From NCBI RefSeq assembly GCF_018455725.1, contig NZ_JAHCLR010000005.1:62001-126000 (forward strand): DNA of 64,000 bases, read 5' to 3'. Position numbers and translations under genes: made by a program. Of the stretch, positions 1 through 8,716 are shown one piece after another (the first letter of the stretch is position 1; every line of letters begins with the position of its first letter). A model generated the notes under the pieces. It was not told the DNA's origin, did not search any database, and saw nothing but the letters and a program-made list of their open reading frames with translations. This DNA comes from Mycolicibacter acidiphilus. Its GTDB lineage: Bacteria > Actinomycetota > Actinomycetes > Mycobacteriales > Mycobacteriaceae.

Positions 1-2
1 AG

Positions 3-108
3 TCCTTCGACCTGGCGATCCGCTGCGTGCAGTTGCTTGAGGAGCGCGGCGCAGTGGAGGTCGGCACGTTGCGGCGGTACACCGAAGCTCCCATCGGCGT
101 GCGGTAGC
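3..108 (+). CDS. C-terminal end of an upstream CDS (partial)
   Basis: Reading frame 3 is open from the left edge to a TAG at 106-108 and gives a 34-residue tail ending in TEAPIGVR. Its composition (LLEERGAVEVG) looks like real protein, and it stops 6 nt before the ATG of the next gene, which suggests one operon. Too little is present to assign a family. Confidence 0.5.
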
Positions 109-114
109 GCAGAA

Positions 115-1998
115 ATGGAAAACGTCGTGGATGCACGTGTGTCAGTGTCCGAGTCAGGTGATGGCTTGATGGACACGTCGGACTATCTCTTTCCTGGCGA
201 ACTGAAGGTCACCGATGTTCCGTTGACGAAGATGCTGCTGGTCGGCTCCTGCCTCAGTGAAGCATATGTAACTCAACTTAAAGAATTCGATGCTGATCTT
301 CAAATTGATTACATATTATTCAACAATGCGCGTAAATTGCCGGAGTTGAATTCAGATCAACTCAACGCTTATCAACTTCAATATATTCAAATTCCGTTGC
401 GTGTGGTGTTGACCGATCGTGTCGTCCGCGTTTTTGACCTGGATCGGGCTGGGGGATTTTCCTCGATCCTTGATGATGCGCGAACGATCCTCGCCGCCAT
501 GTTGGAGGCTGCGATGGTCTACAACAAGCAGGCCGGAATTCTGACGCTGGTTGCTAATTTTTTTGTGCCGCAAGGGAATGTGGCGCCGAGCCTCGCTGAC
601 CAGGCTGGTGACGCAGACTTGTCGCTGCTGGTTGTCGAGTTGAACCGGACGTTGGCGCAGCTGGTGCGGACGTATGGAAACGCCTATGTGGCAGATGTCG
701 AGGGTTTGGCGAACTCGTTCGGAAAACGAAATTTCCTGGATGATCCGGTGTCGTTCTATAGCCACGGTGCAGTCCTTGGCAGTCACCCGTGGCTGAATTT
801 CATCGATTGGAGTGAGCATTTAAATTACCCGCCTTGGGCGACATCGAGCCTGGGTCGTATCGAGTCGGCTCCCAATCTTTCTGGAATGTATCGGTTGCAA
901 TCCAAGTCTTTCTACAGGCTTGTGCTCGACCAAATCAGGCATCTGCACCGAATTGCTCTACAGGCCGACCAGGTGAAGGTAGTCATCTTCGATCTCGATG
1001 ACACGATGTGGTGCGGGCAGATTGCCGAGCATTATGAGAATGGACGAGCCTGGCCTGATATATATACTTTTCCACCAGGGATTTGGGAAGCTATCCAGCA
1101 CCTCCGCCGGCGCGGTATCGCCGTAGCGGTGTGCTCGAAGAACGACGAGGCGCTGGTGCGCGAACGCTGGTCGCGTGCGGTCCCGTTGCCGTGGGTATCC
1201 CTCGATGACTTCGTCGTCGTCAAGATCAACTGGAACCGCAAGTCGGAGAACGTAAAGGCGATCCTCGCCGAACTGAATCTGACTGCAAAGAGCGCGGTGT
1301 TCGTCGACGACAACCCGGTTGAACGCGCCGAGGTGCTGGCCAATGTACCCGGGGTGCGGGCGATCGGTGGCAACCCTTTCACGACCCGCCGGATTCTGCT
1401 GTGGTCGTCGGAGACTCAACGCAGCAGGATGAGCAGCGAGTCACTGAACCGCGAGGACTCTTATCGCAGCATCGTGGCGCGGAACGCTGAAGCCGCATCG
1501 ATGGATCGGGAGACATTCCTGCAAGGCCTGCAGATCCGCATCGACCTCGATGTGGTCACCGACGTCGACTCGCCACTGCTGCCGCGGGTGTTGGAGTTGG
1601 CGAACAAGACCACCCAGTTCAACACGACCGGTCTGCAGTGGACGATGCCGGAGTTGACCGCATTGATCGCGAACAACGGCAGTGTCTACGCGTTCAGCGT
1701 GCAGGACAAGTTCTCCGACTACGGCCTCGTGGGTGCGGTGTTCGTAAACAATCGCGAGGCCGACGACCTGATCGTGCAATATGTGATGAGCTGCCGTGTC
1801 CTCGGGATGGACGTTGAAGTCGATGCGCTGCAACGGGTCGTGCGAGCGGCTCGCCACCGACGGCCCGGGCGAACCATCGGTGGACTGGTCAAGATGGCCG
1901 AGGCCAACACCCCGTGTCGAGACGTCTTTGTGCGCGCGGGATTTCAGCCGACGGTCAAAGAGGGCGTCTTCGTCATTCCGCGCGGCGTCGCGGAGTGA
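115..1998 (+). CDS. FkbH-like HAD-IIIC family protein
   Basis: This 627-residue protein has a long N-terminal region, which in related long FkbH proteins is SGNH-hydrolase-like. A HAD domain follows with the nucleophile motif DLDDTMW (DxDxT), then the family signature CSKNDE and a VFVDDNPVER motif. The C-terminal part is GNAT-like. FkbH proteins load a glyceryl unit from 1,3-bisphosphoglycerate onto a carrier protein or act in glycan and lipid decoration. The substrate here is not known, but a polyketide or glycolipid cluster to the left of the window would fit. The ATG at 115 is preferred because it follows the upstream stop closely; a TTG at 37 and an ATG further in are possible. The first ~350 bases are strikingly AT-rich for this genome, which suggests transfer. 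Confidence 0.8.
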   Translation: MENVVDARVSVSESGDGLMDTSDYLFPGELKVTDVPLTKMLLVGSCLSEAYVTQLKEFDADLQIDYILFNNARKLPELNSDQLNAYQLQYIQIPLRVVLTDRVVRVFDLDRAGGFSSILDDARTILAAMLEAAMVYNKQAGILTLVANFFVPQGNVAPSLADQAGDADLSLLVVELNRTLAQLVRTYGNAYVADVEGLANSFGKRNFLDDPVSFYSHGAVLGSHPWLNFIDWSEHLNYPPWATSSLGRIESAPNLSGMYRLQSKSFYRLVLDQIRHLHRIALQADQVKVVIFDLDDTMWCGQIAEHYENGRAWPDIYTFPPGIWEAIQHLRRRGIAVAVCSKNDEALVRERWSRAVPLPWVSLDDFVVVKINWNRKSENVKAILAELNLTAKSAVFVDDNPVERAEVLANVPGVRAIGGNPFTTRRILLWSSETQRSRMSSESLNREDSYRSIVARNAEAASMDRETFLQGLQIRIDLDVVTDVDSPLLPRVLELANKTTQFNTTGLQWTMPELTALIANNGSVYAFSVQDKFSDYGLVGAVFVNNREADDLIVQYVMSCRVLGMDVEVDALQRVVRAARHRRPGRTIGGLVKMAEANTPCRDVFVRAGFQPTVKEGVFVIPRGVAE

Positions 1999-2072
1999 CC
2001 CGAACCCGCGCCGGACTGGTCCCGGGCTCACCTCGGCGATGGTAATTGAATGGCATTTTCCCACTACGGCGG

Positions 2073-2078
2073 TATGCT
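2073..2078 (+). promoter_or_regulatory. -10 box TATGCT of a leaderless vapB-like gene
   Basis: TATGCT fits the TANNNT consensus and lies 6 nt upstream of the ATG at 2085, so transcription should begin at the start codon. This spacing favours the ATG at 2085 over the in-frame start at 2046. Confidence 0.5.
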
Positions 2079-2084
2079 GATTTC

Positions 2085-2330
2085 ATGCACGTGACAGTGG
2101 ACCGGGCGGGTCGGGTCGTCATCCCCAAGTCGCTGCGCGTCGCGCTGGGCATCACGCCGGACACGCCGCTTGAACTGATCCCAGACGGGGCCGGCCTGCG
2201 AATCGAACTGGTCCGTAAAGCAGAGCGTGCGGTCGACGTCAGTGATGGCCTCCCACTGCTGGGCAGCGTCGACGGGGCCGTCTTGACCGACGCTGATGTG
2301 CGTCGACTTCGTGATGACAGCCAGCGCTGA
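2085..2330 (+). CDS. AbrB/MazE-type antitoxin (vapB-like)
   Basis: An 81-residue protein whose N-terminus, VTVDRAGRVVIPKSLRVALG, is the classic swapped-hairpin AbrB/SpoVT DNA-binding motif. The C-terminal tail is acidic and probably wraps the toxin. In the family such proteins neutralise a PIN-domain toxin and repress their own operon. It overlaps the following PIN gene by 17 nt, as usual for coupled toxin-antitoxin pairs. The start at 2085 is supported by a -10 box 6 nt upstream. Confidence 0.8.
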   Translation: MHVTVDRAGRVVIPKSLRVALGITPDTPLELIPDGAGLRIELVRKAERAVDVSDGLPLLGSVDGAVLTDADVRRLRDDSQR

Positions 2331-2736
2331 GCGATGGGCGTGTGACACCAGCGTCGCCGTCGCCGCCTTGGACTCCACGCATGAGGCGCACGCGGCCTGC
2401 CGTCAAGCCCTGCTGATGTTCCGTCCGGCGCTCGCCGGGCATGCCGTGTTCGAGACCTACTCGGTCCTGACCCGACTGCCACTGCCGCTGCGGTTGAGCG
2501 CAAGACAGGCGGAATCAGTGCTGACGCGGGCATTTCCGGATGACTGCTGGCTCGCAGCAGCCGAAACCCGTGAGTTCCGAGTCAGACTGGGCGAACTCGA
2601 TATCGTCGGGGGAGCGGTTTACGACGCGCTCGTCGGCCAGGCCGCCGCCGTCAATCAACGCGTCCTGCTCACCCGTGATCGACGAGCCGAACGCACCTAC
2701 CGTCTGCTCGATGTCGACTACCGGTTCGTCGACTGA
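2314..2736 (+). CDS. PIN-domain toxin (VapC-like)
   Basis: A 140-residue PIN-domain protein. The acidic metal-binding residues expected for a VapC RNase are visible: D in ACDTSVAVAALD near the N-terminus, E in AVFETYSVLTRL, D in GAVYDALVGQAA, and D in LLTRDRRA near the end. VapC toxins cut tRNA or rRNA. The chosen ATG at 2314 overlaps the antitoxin gene; an in-frame ATG at 2296 would overlap it more. The pair lies between the FkbH gene and an aldo/keto reductase, a typical site for an independently moving toxin-antitoxin cassette. Confidence 0.8.
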   Translation: MTASAERWACDTSVAVAALDSTHEAHAACRQALLMFRPALAGHAVFETYSVLTRLPLPLRLSARQAESVLTRAFPDDCWLAAAETREFRVRLGELDIVGGAVYDALVGQAAAVNQRVLLTRDRRAERTYRLLDVDYRFVD

Positions 2737-2776
2737 ACCGCCACCACGCGACTCGGCGGTCCACCACACTGGAGAC

Positions 2777-3793
2777 ATGGAATTCCGCTACCTGGGCAAC
2801 TCCGGCCTGCAGATCTCCGCGATCACCTACGGCAACTGGCTCACCCACGGCTCACAGATCGAGAACGACGTCGCCACCGCCTGCGTGCACGCCGCACTCG
2901 ACGCCGGCGTCACCACGTTCGACACCGCCGACGTCTACGCCAACGGCCGCGCCGAGGAGGTGCTGGGCGCCGCGCTGAAGGGCCAGCGTCGTCAATCGGT
3001 GGAGATCTTCACCAAGGTGTACTGGCCGACCGGTCCGGACCCCAAGGGCCGCAACGACACCGGGCTGTCGCGCAAGCACATCATGGAGAGCATCGACGGG
3101 TCGCTGCGCCGCCTCGGCACCGACTATGTCGACCTCTACCAGGCGCACCGCTACGACCTGTTCACCCCGCTGGAGGAGACGATGCAGGCCTTCGCCGACG
3201 TCGTCCGGGCCGGCAAGGCGCTCTACATCGGGGTCAGCGAGTGGACCGGCGAGCAGATCCGTGCCGCGCACGCACTGGCCCGTCAACTCGGGGTGTCGCT
3301 GATCTCCAGTCAGCCGCAGTACTCGATGCTGTGGCGGGTGATCGAACCCGAGGTGGTGCCGGTCTGCCGGGAACTGGGCCTGAGTCAGATCGTCTGGTCG
3401 CCGATGGCGCAGGGCGTGCTGTCCGGCAAGTACCGGCCCGGCCAGCCGCCGCCGGCCGGGTCGCGCGCCACCGACGCCCACGGTGGTGCCGACATGATCA
3501 AACGTTTCCTCAACGACGACCTGCTGACCCGGGTGCAGCAGCTACACCCGATCGCCGACGAGCTCGGGCTGTCGATGGCGCAGCTCGCGATCGCCTGGGT
3601 GCTGCAGAACGACAACGTCGCCGCCGCCCTCGTGGGGGCATCGCGGCCGGAACAGGTCGCCGAGAACGTCAAAGCCGCCGGGGTGACGATCCCGCCGGAG
3701 CTGCTGGCCCGCATCGACGCGGCGCTGGGCGACGCCGTCACCGCCGACCCGGCGATTGTCGCGAAATCGACCATGACCAAGCGGCTCATCTAG
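2777..3793 (+). CDS. Aldo/keto reductase (Kv-beta-like)
   Basis: A 338-residue NADPH-dependent aldo/keto reductase. The catalytic tetrad is visible as D49 (TTFDTADVY), Y54, K80 (FTKVYWP) and H124 (YQAHRYD). The sequence resembles the potassium-channel beta-subunit-like AKR group found in mycobacteria. The protein reduces aldehydes or ketones, but the natural substrate cannot be read from sequence. The open frame continues upstream to 2540, but that part overlaps the PIN toxin gene and has no AKR character. The ATG at 2777 begins the normal beta-strand (MEFRYLGNSGL). Confidence 0.85.
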   Translation: MEFRYLGNSGLQISAITYGNWLTHGSQIENDVATACVHAALDAGVTTFDTADVYANGRAEEVLGAALKGQRRQSVEIFTKVYWPTGPDPKGRNDTGLSRKHIMESIDGSLRRLGTDYVDLYQAHRYDLFTPLEETMQAFADVVRAGKALYIGVSEWTGEQIRAAHALARQLGVSLISSQPQYSMLWRVIEPEVVPVCRELGLSQIVWSPMAQGVLSGKYRPGQPPPAGSRATDAHGGADMIKRFLNDDLLTRVQQLHPIADELGLSMAQLAIAWVLQNDNVAAALVGASRPEQVAENVKAAGVTIPPELLARIDAALGDAVTADPAIVAKSTMTKRLI

Positions 3794-3799
3794 TTCGCT

Positions 3800-3858
3800 G
3801 AGTGTGCCGGTTGTGTGCGCGAATTCGACTCCGCCACGAACACAACCTGCACAGTCGG
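3800..3858. repeat. 59-bp imperfect palindrome, left of the DUF559 gene
   Basis: GAGTGTGCCGGTTGTG at 3800-3815 pairs with CACAACCTGCACAGTC at 3841-3856 (two mismatches), with a 25-nt spacer. A copy with the same arms, the same spacer length and a different spacer sequence lies at 4782-4840, on the other side of the gene. Confidence 0.8.
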
Positions 3859-3912
3859 TGCTGCTGTGGATGGCGGCACACGTCATACGGCCGGTAGTGC
3901 CAACATCCCGGC

Positions 3913-4776
3913 ATGAGCATCGGAGACCGGCCGTTTCTTGGACGGCAGGCGGTGCGGCGCGGGCAGTTGACGGCCCACGCTCTGCGCCGTGACCATCGCA
4001 GGATCTATCGCAACGTCTATCTGCGTAACGACGTGGTCGTGACGCCACTCAACAGGGCACTCGCAGCCTGGCTGTGGTCGGGCGGCACCGCAATCCTGAC
4101 CGGACTGACGGCAGCGGCAGTGCACGGGACCAAGTGGCTCGATGCTGCACATCCGGCTGAGTTGAACCGGCTGAACCGGCGGCATCCGCCGGGGATCATC
4201 GCGCACAGTTACGACCTGGCTGTCGGGGAAACCTGTCTCAGAGCGGGAATGCGCATCACGACGCCTGCACGCACCGCATTCGATATCGGCTGCACACTGC
4301 CGTCTTCGCAGGCGGTCCCGATCCTCGATGCTCTGGTGCGGGCGACGGGCGTAGCCGTCGACGACGTCGCCGCGCTAGCCGACGTGAAGCCCGGTGCCCG
4401 TGGCGTCCGGCGGCTGCAGTCGATGCTGCCGTTGATCGACGGCGGCGCGGAATCCCCGCCGGAGAGCCGACTCCGGCTGCTGCTGGTGCGAGCGGGGTTG
4501 CCGGCGCCTGAAACGCAGATTCAGTTCTTCGACGAGTACGGTCGTGCGTTCATCAGGGTGGACATGGGCTGGCGGCAATGGAAGGTCGCGGTCGAATACG
4601 ACGGCGCCCAGCACTGGTCGGACCGCTACCAGCGGTCCTGGGACATCGATCGGATCGCGACTCTGGAGGAGATGGGTTGGGTGGTCGTCCGGGTGAGCGC
4701 CGAACTGCTGTCTCGCCCGCACGTCGTCGTCGACCAGGTGAGAGCCAAGTTGCGAGCTGCCGGCTGCCCGATCTGA
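3913..4776 (+). CDS. DUF559 / Vsr-like nuclease-fold protein with AbiEi-like N-terminus
   Basis: A 287-residue protein. The N-terminal ~110 residues resemble the winged-helix and linker part seen in AbiEi-type and many actinobacterial DUF559 proteins (RRDHRRIYRNVYLR). The C-terminal ~100 residues carry a PD-(D/E)XK-like core: E in SPPESRLRLLL, D in IRVDMGW, and the strand WKVAVEYDGAQHW, followed by a helix with D and R. These proteins are abundant in mycobacteria and their function is unproven; a nuclease or anti-phage role is inferred from fold only. The gene sits alone between two matching palindromes (3800-3858 and 4782-4840). Confidence 0.7.
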   Translation: MSIGDRPFLGRQAVRRGQLTAHALRRDHRRIYRNVYLRNDVVVTPLNRALAAWLWSGGTAILTGLTAAAVHGTKWLDAAHPAELNRLNRRHPPGIIAHSYDLAVGETCLRAGMRITTPARTAFDIGCTLPSSQAVPILDALVRATGVAVDDVAALADVKPGARGVRRLQSMLPLIDGGAESPPESRLRLLLVRAGLPAPETQIQFFDEYGRAFIRVDMGWRQWKVAVEYDGAQHWSDRYQRSWDIDRIATLEEMGWVVVRVSAELLSRPHVVVDQVRAKLRAAGCPI

Positions 4777-4781
4777 CCGCC

Positions 4782-4840
4782 GAGTGTGCCGGTTGTGCAC
4801 CCGGATTTGCTGATCTGGCGCGCACAACCTACACAGTCGG
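4782..4840. repeat. 59-bp imperfect palindrome, right of the DUF559 gene
   Basis: GAGTGTGCCGGTTGTG at 4782-4797 is identical to the left copy's arm. The other arm, CACAACCTACACAGTC at 4823-4838, differs from the left copy by one base. The spacer is again 25 nt but unrelated in sequence. The right arm overlaps the last codons of the convergent amidohydrolase gene. Confidence 0.8.
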
Positions 4841-6556
4841 CGCGGACTGGCGACCGCGCACCAACTTCCCCGGCCGCGCGGCGGTGGGTTTGCCGTTCTC
4901 CGCGATGATCTCCCCGGAGACGATCGTCGCCACGTACCCGTCGGCGGTCTGATCCAGCCGCCGCCCCCCGGCGGGCAGGTCGTAGACGACTACCGGCTTG
5001 TGCAACCGCAACCCCGCATGGTCGATCACGTTGAGGTCGGCCTTGTAGCCCACCGAGATCCGGCCGCGGTCCAATAGGCCCGCCACCCGGGCGGGCACCG
5101 ACGTCAGCTCGCGCACAGCTGCCGGCACCGACAGCCGCCCCGCGGCGCGGTCCCGGGTCCAATGCGTCAGGAAATACGTGGGATAGCTTGAGTCGCAGAT
5201 CATCCCGTAGTGCGCACCGCCGTCGCCGAGGCCCAGGATGACGTCGTCGCGGCGCAGCAGCGCGCCGACGGTGTCCAGCGAGTTGTCCTGGAAGTTCGCG
5301 AGTGCGTCGAGCAGGATGGCGTGGCCGTCATCGTCGAGCAGGCGGTCGTAGGCCTCCTCGGCCGGGGACACCCCGCGCGCCCGGGCGCGTGCGGCGATGC
5401 TCTGTGACGCATCCGGTTCGTAGTCGGCGTCGTCGCCGAGCGGGAACAGCCAGTCCCAGGACTGTGCCAGGTAGACGATCGGGTTGGCCGGCACGATGCT
5501 CGGCTTGTCGGCCAGAATCCGTTGGCGCACCTCGGGTTTGCGCATCAGCGCCACGCGCTCCGCCAAAGGCAGGCCGGCGATCTCCCGGTAGCTCGGGTAC
5601 AGCACGAAGGGGTTGATGCTGCAGTCCAGGCCGACGATCAGCCCGATCGGCCGCGGGAACACCTGCGCGGTCACCGACGCCCCGGATGCGTTGGCCCGCT
5701 CCACCATCGTCACCGCGTCCCGCCACATCTGGGCGCCGGCGTTACCGATCAGCAGCGTGAACGTCACCGCCAGGCTGGCGTCGGTGGCGGCGTCGAACAC
5801 CTGCTGCAGCACCGGTTGGTAGTCGCCGTCGGGGATGTCCGGCACGAACTGGATCAGCCCGCCGCCGCCCTCGGCGATGCCACGCCCGATCTCCAGGATC
5901 TCCGGGTAGGCGGCGTCGTAGCTGGGGATCTGGGCGCCGGTGCGGGTGCGGTGGGTGTTCAGCCGCGACGACGAGAACCCCAGCGCCCCGACCTCGGCGG
6001 CCTCCTTCGCCAGCGCCCGCATCCTCGCCAGATCGGCCGGCGTGGCCTCCTCCCGATCGACGCCGCGCTGGCCCATCACATACACCCGCAGCGGTGAGTG
6101 CGGCAGGAACGCGGCCACGTCGATGTCGCGGGCGTGCGCGTCGACGGCATCCATGAACTGCGGGAACGTCTCCCACGTCCAGTGCAGGCCGTCGGTCATC
6201 ACCACACCCGGGATGTCCTCGACGCCGGCCATCAGGTCCACCAGCACCTCATGGTCGCTCTGCCGACACGGCGCGAACCCCACCCCGCAGTTGCCGATCA
6301 GCGCCGTCGTCACGCCGTGCGCCGACGACGGGTTGAGCCGATCCGACCAGATCGACTGCCCGTCGTAATGGGTGTGCAGGTCGACGAAGCCCGGGGTGAC
6401 CAGCAGTCCGGTCGCGTCGATCACCTGCTGCGCGTCACCGACCACCGCCCCGACCGCCACGATCCGGCCGTCGCGCACCGCGACATCACCGACGTACGGG
6501 TCCCCGCCCATGCCGTCGATGATGGTGCCGTTGCGGATAAGCAGGTCGAAGCTCAT
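4829..6556 (-). CDS. Amidohydrolase, N-acyl-D-amino-acid deacylase family
   Basis: A 575-residue metal-dependent hydrolase. The N-terminus (LLIRNGTIIDGMGGDPYVGD) and the metal motif GFVDLHTHYDGQ are typical of D-aminoacylase-type amidohydrolases. Further metal ligands are expected around GDGGAHYGM near residue 445, and the C-terminal beta-sandwich strand is visible at ISVGYKADLNVID. Such enzymes deacylate N-acyl-D-amino acids or open cyclic amides; the substrate is unknown. The gene stands alone on the minus strand, and its 3' end runs into the palindrome at 4782-4840. Confidence 0.85.
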   Translation of the reverse strand: MSFDLLIRNGTIIDGMGGDPYVGDVAVRDGRIVAVGAVVGDAQQVIDATGLLVTPGFVDLHTHYDGQSIWSDRLNPSSAHGVTTALIGNCGVGFAPCRQSDHEVLVDLMAGVEDIPGVVMTDGLHWTWETFPQFMDAVDAHARDIDVAAFLPHSPLRVYVMGQRGVDREEATPADLARMRALAKEAAEVGALGFSSSRLNTHRTRTGAQIPSYDAAYPEILEIGRGIAEGGGGLIQFVPDIPDGDYQPVLQQVFDAATDASLAVTFTLLIGNAGAQMWRDAVTMVERANASGASVTAQVFPRPIGLIVGLDCSINPFVLYPSYREIAGLPLAERVALMRKPEVRQRILADKPSIVPANPIVYLAQSWDWLFPLGDDADYEPDASQSIAARARARGVSPAEEAYDRLLDDDGHAILLDALANFQDNSLDTVGALLRRDDVILGLGDGGAHYGMICDSSYPTYFLTHWTRDRAAGRLSVPAAVRELTSVPARVAGLLDRGRISVGYKADLNVIDHAGLRLHKPVVVYDLPAGGRRLDQTADGYVATIVSGEIIAENGKPTAARPGKLVRGRQSAPTV

Positions 6557-6595
6557 CTAAAAAATCTACGCCCACCGCGGCGTAGCGTCACCGGT

Positions 6596-7120
6596 ATGAC
6601 GACAGACGCCGACGCCACCCGGGAGTTGTTGTGCGACGCGTTCACCCGCCTGATCGAACACGCCGACGAACTCACCGACGGGCTCACCGCTGAGGAGGCC
6701 GACTGGCGGCCGACACCCGAGGCCAACAGCATCGCCTGGCTGCTCTGGCACAGCGCCCGGGTGCAGGACATCCAGGTCGCGCAGATCGCCGGCGACGAGC
6801 AGGTGTGGACGCGCGACGGCTGGGTGGAACGGTTCGGCCTGGACCTGCCCCGCGGCGACAGCGGCTACGGCCACCGCCCCGGCGACGTGGCCAAGGTGCA
6901 CGCGCCGGCCGAACTGCTGGCCGGCTACTACCGGGCGGTGCATGACTTCACCCTCGACTACCTCGCCGGGATCACCGTGGCGGAGCTGGCCCGGGTCGTC
7001 GACACGCACTGGAATCCGCCGGTGACCGCCGGGGTGCGACTGGTCAGCATCATCGACGACTGCGCGCAGCACCTGGGGCAGGCCGCGTACCTGCGGGGGA
7101 TCGCGCCGACGGCGAGTTGA
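6596..7120 (+). CDS. DinB-superfamily (DUF664/MPI-like) protein
   Basis: A 174-residue four-helix DinB-type protein. Histidines compatible with the family's metal site are seen in WLLWHSARVQDIQ and DDCAQHLGQAAYLRG. Actinobacterial members are often mycothiol-dependent transferases or isomerases, so a thiol-transfer role is possible but not shown. The ATG at 6596 is supported by TAGCGT at 6583-6588, a -10 hexamer 7 nt upstream, which predicts a leaderless mRNA. It is divergent from the amidohydrolase gene, with 39 nt between the starts. Confidence 0.75.
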   Translation: MTTDADATRELLCDAFTRLIEHADELTDGLTAEEADWRPTPEANSIAWLLWHSARVQDIQVAQIAGDEQVWTRDGWVERFGLDLPRGDSGYGHRPGDVAKVHAPAELLAGYYRAVHDFTLDYLAGITVAELARVVDTHWNPPVTAGVRLVSIIDDCAQHLGQAAYLRGIAPTAS

Positions 7121-7183
7121 CACCTGTCTAAAATCTTTCGAGGCGGCTGCGACCGGCGTCACAGACCCGACTAGCATGGCGCC

Positions 7184-8716
7184 ATGACCGCCACCACACC
7201 TGACATCACGCCTGCGGACGAGTTCACCGGCGTCGGCACCATCCTCAACCCCGCCACCGGCGCGGTCGCCGGCGAGGTGCGCTGGACGGACCCGGCCGGC
7301 ATTGACGCGATCGCCGCCGACCTGCGCCGCGCCCAGCGGGACTGGGAGCAGCGCGGCGCCAAGGGGCGGGCCAAGGCGCTGGCCCGGTTCGCGGTTTGGC
7401 TCGACGACCACCGCGGCGAGATCGAGGACCTGCTGATCGCCGAGACCGGCAAGTCCGCCTCCGACGCCGCGGTCGAGGTGACGCTGCTGGTGATGATCCT
7501 GTCCTACGTCATCAAGACCATGGAGAAGGCGCTGGCCCCCGAGCACCGCCCGGCGTCGCTGCCGATCCTGGCGATCAAGAAGATCACCGTCTACTACCGG
7601 CCGCGCCCGGTGGTGGGGATCATCGCGCCGTGGAACTATCCGGTGGCCAACGCACTGATGGACGCGATCGGTGCGCTGGCGGCGGGCTGCACGGTGCTGC
7701 TCAAGCCGTCCGAGCGCACCCCGCTCACCGCGGAGGTGCTGCGGCGCGGCTGGCTGGAATCCGGCGCCCCGGACGTGCTGGCGGTGGTGCAGGGGGCGCG
7801 TGCGGTCGCCGAGGCCGTCGTCGACAACTCCGACTACGTGCAGTTCACCGGATCCACGGCCACCGGCCGCAAGGTGGCCGAGCGGGCCGCGCGGCGGCTC
7901 ACCCCGGTCAGCCTGGAGCTGGGCGGCAAGGACCCGATGATCGTCTGCGAGGACGCCGACATCGAACTGGCCGCGCACGCCGCGGTGTGGGGTGCGATGT
8001 TCAACGCCGGGCAGACCTGCGTGTCGGTGGAGCGGGTGTACGTGCTCGAGCAGGTCTACGACAAGTTCGTCGAGGCGGTCGTGCGCGACGTCAACGAACT
8101 GCAGATGGGCGCCGGTGAGGGCCACCACTTCGGCGCGATGATCGACGACAGCCAAGTGTCGATCGCCGCCCGGCACGTCGACGAGGCGGTGGCCGCCGGG
8201 GCGCGGGCACTGACCGGCGGCAAGCGACCCAACGGTGTCGGCAGCTTCTACCCGCCGACCGTGCTGGTCGACGTCGACCACTCGATGACCTGCATGACCG
8301 AGGAGACCTTCGGCCCGACGCTGCCGATCATGAAGGTCGCCGGCGTCGACGAGGCGATCCGGCTGGCCAACGACAGCCCGTACGGCCTGAGCGCCTCGGT
8401 GTTCTCCGGGGATGTCTCCCGAGCCAAGGACATTGCGGTGCAACTGGATTGCGGCGCGGTCAACATCAACGACGTGATCTCCAACCTGATGTGCACGACG
8501 GCGCCGATGGGCGGCTGGAAGTCGTCGGGCATCGGCGCACGGTTCGGCGGCGCCGACGGCATGCGCAAGTTCTGCCGGCAGGAGGCGGTCGTCGCACCGC
8601 GCACCAACGTCGGCGCGGGCGGCAACTACTACCACAATTCGCTGAAGCGGCTGGCGGCCACCACCAAGATGATCACGCAGGTCGCGCTGCGACGGCCGCG
8701 CCGCGCCGCAAAGTAG
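7184..8716 (+). CDS. NAD(P)-dependent aldehyde (succinate-semialdehyde-type) dehydrogenase
   Basis: A 510-residue aldehyde dehydrogenase. Landmarks are IIAPWNYP (cofactor loop), FTGSTATG (nucleotide site), the general base in LELGGKD, and the catalytic cysteine in NAGQTCVS, with the C-terminal PMGGWKSSG motif. It oxidises an aldehyde to the acid. Similarity to mycobacterial SSADH-type enzymes is general, so the substrate is uncertain. TAGCAT at 7172-7177, 6 nt before the ATG, suggests a leaderless transcript. The stop overlaps the GTG of the next gene by one base, so the two are coupled. Confidence 0.85.
   Translation: MTATTPDITPADEFTGVGTILNPATGAVAGEVRWTDPAGIDAIAADLRRAQRDWEQRGAKGRAKALARFAVWLDDHRGEIEDLLIAETGKSASDAAVEVTLLVMILSYVIKTMEKALAPEHRPASLPILAIKKITVYYRPRPVVGIIAPWNYPVANALMDAIGALAAGCTVLLKPSERTPLTAEVLRRGWLESGAPDVLAVVQGARAVAEAVVDNSDYVQFTGSTATGRKVAERAARRLTPVSLELGGKDPMIVCEDADIELAAHAAVWGAMFNAGQTCVSVERVYVLEQVYDKFVEAVVRDVNELQMGAGEGHHFGAMIDDSQVSIAARHVDEAVAAGARALTGGKRPNGVGSFYPPTVLVDVDHSMTCMTEETFGPTLPIMKVAGVDEAIRLANDSPYGLSASVFSGDVSRAKDIAVQLDCGAVNINDVISNLMCTTAPMGGWKSSGIGARFGGADGMRKFCRQEAVVAPRTNVGAGGNYYHNSLKRLAATTKMITQVALRRPRRAAK

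Noticed and set aside
2540-2776. N-terminal extension of the aldo/keto reductase
   Set aside because: It overlaps the PIN toxin gene and is not AKR-like; the family N-terminus begins at 2777.
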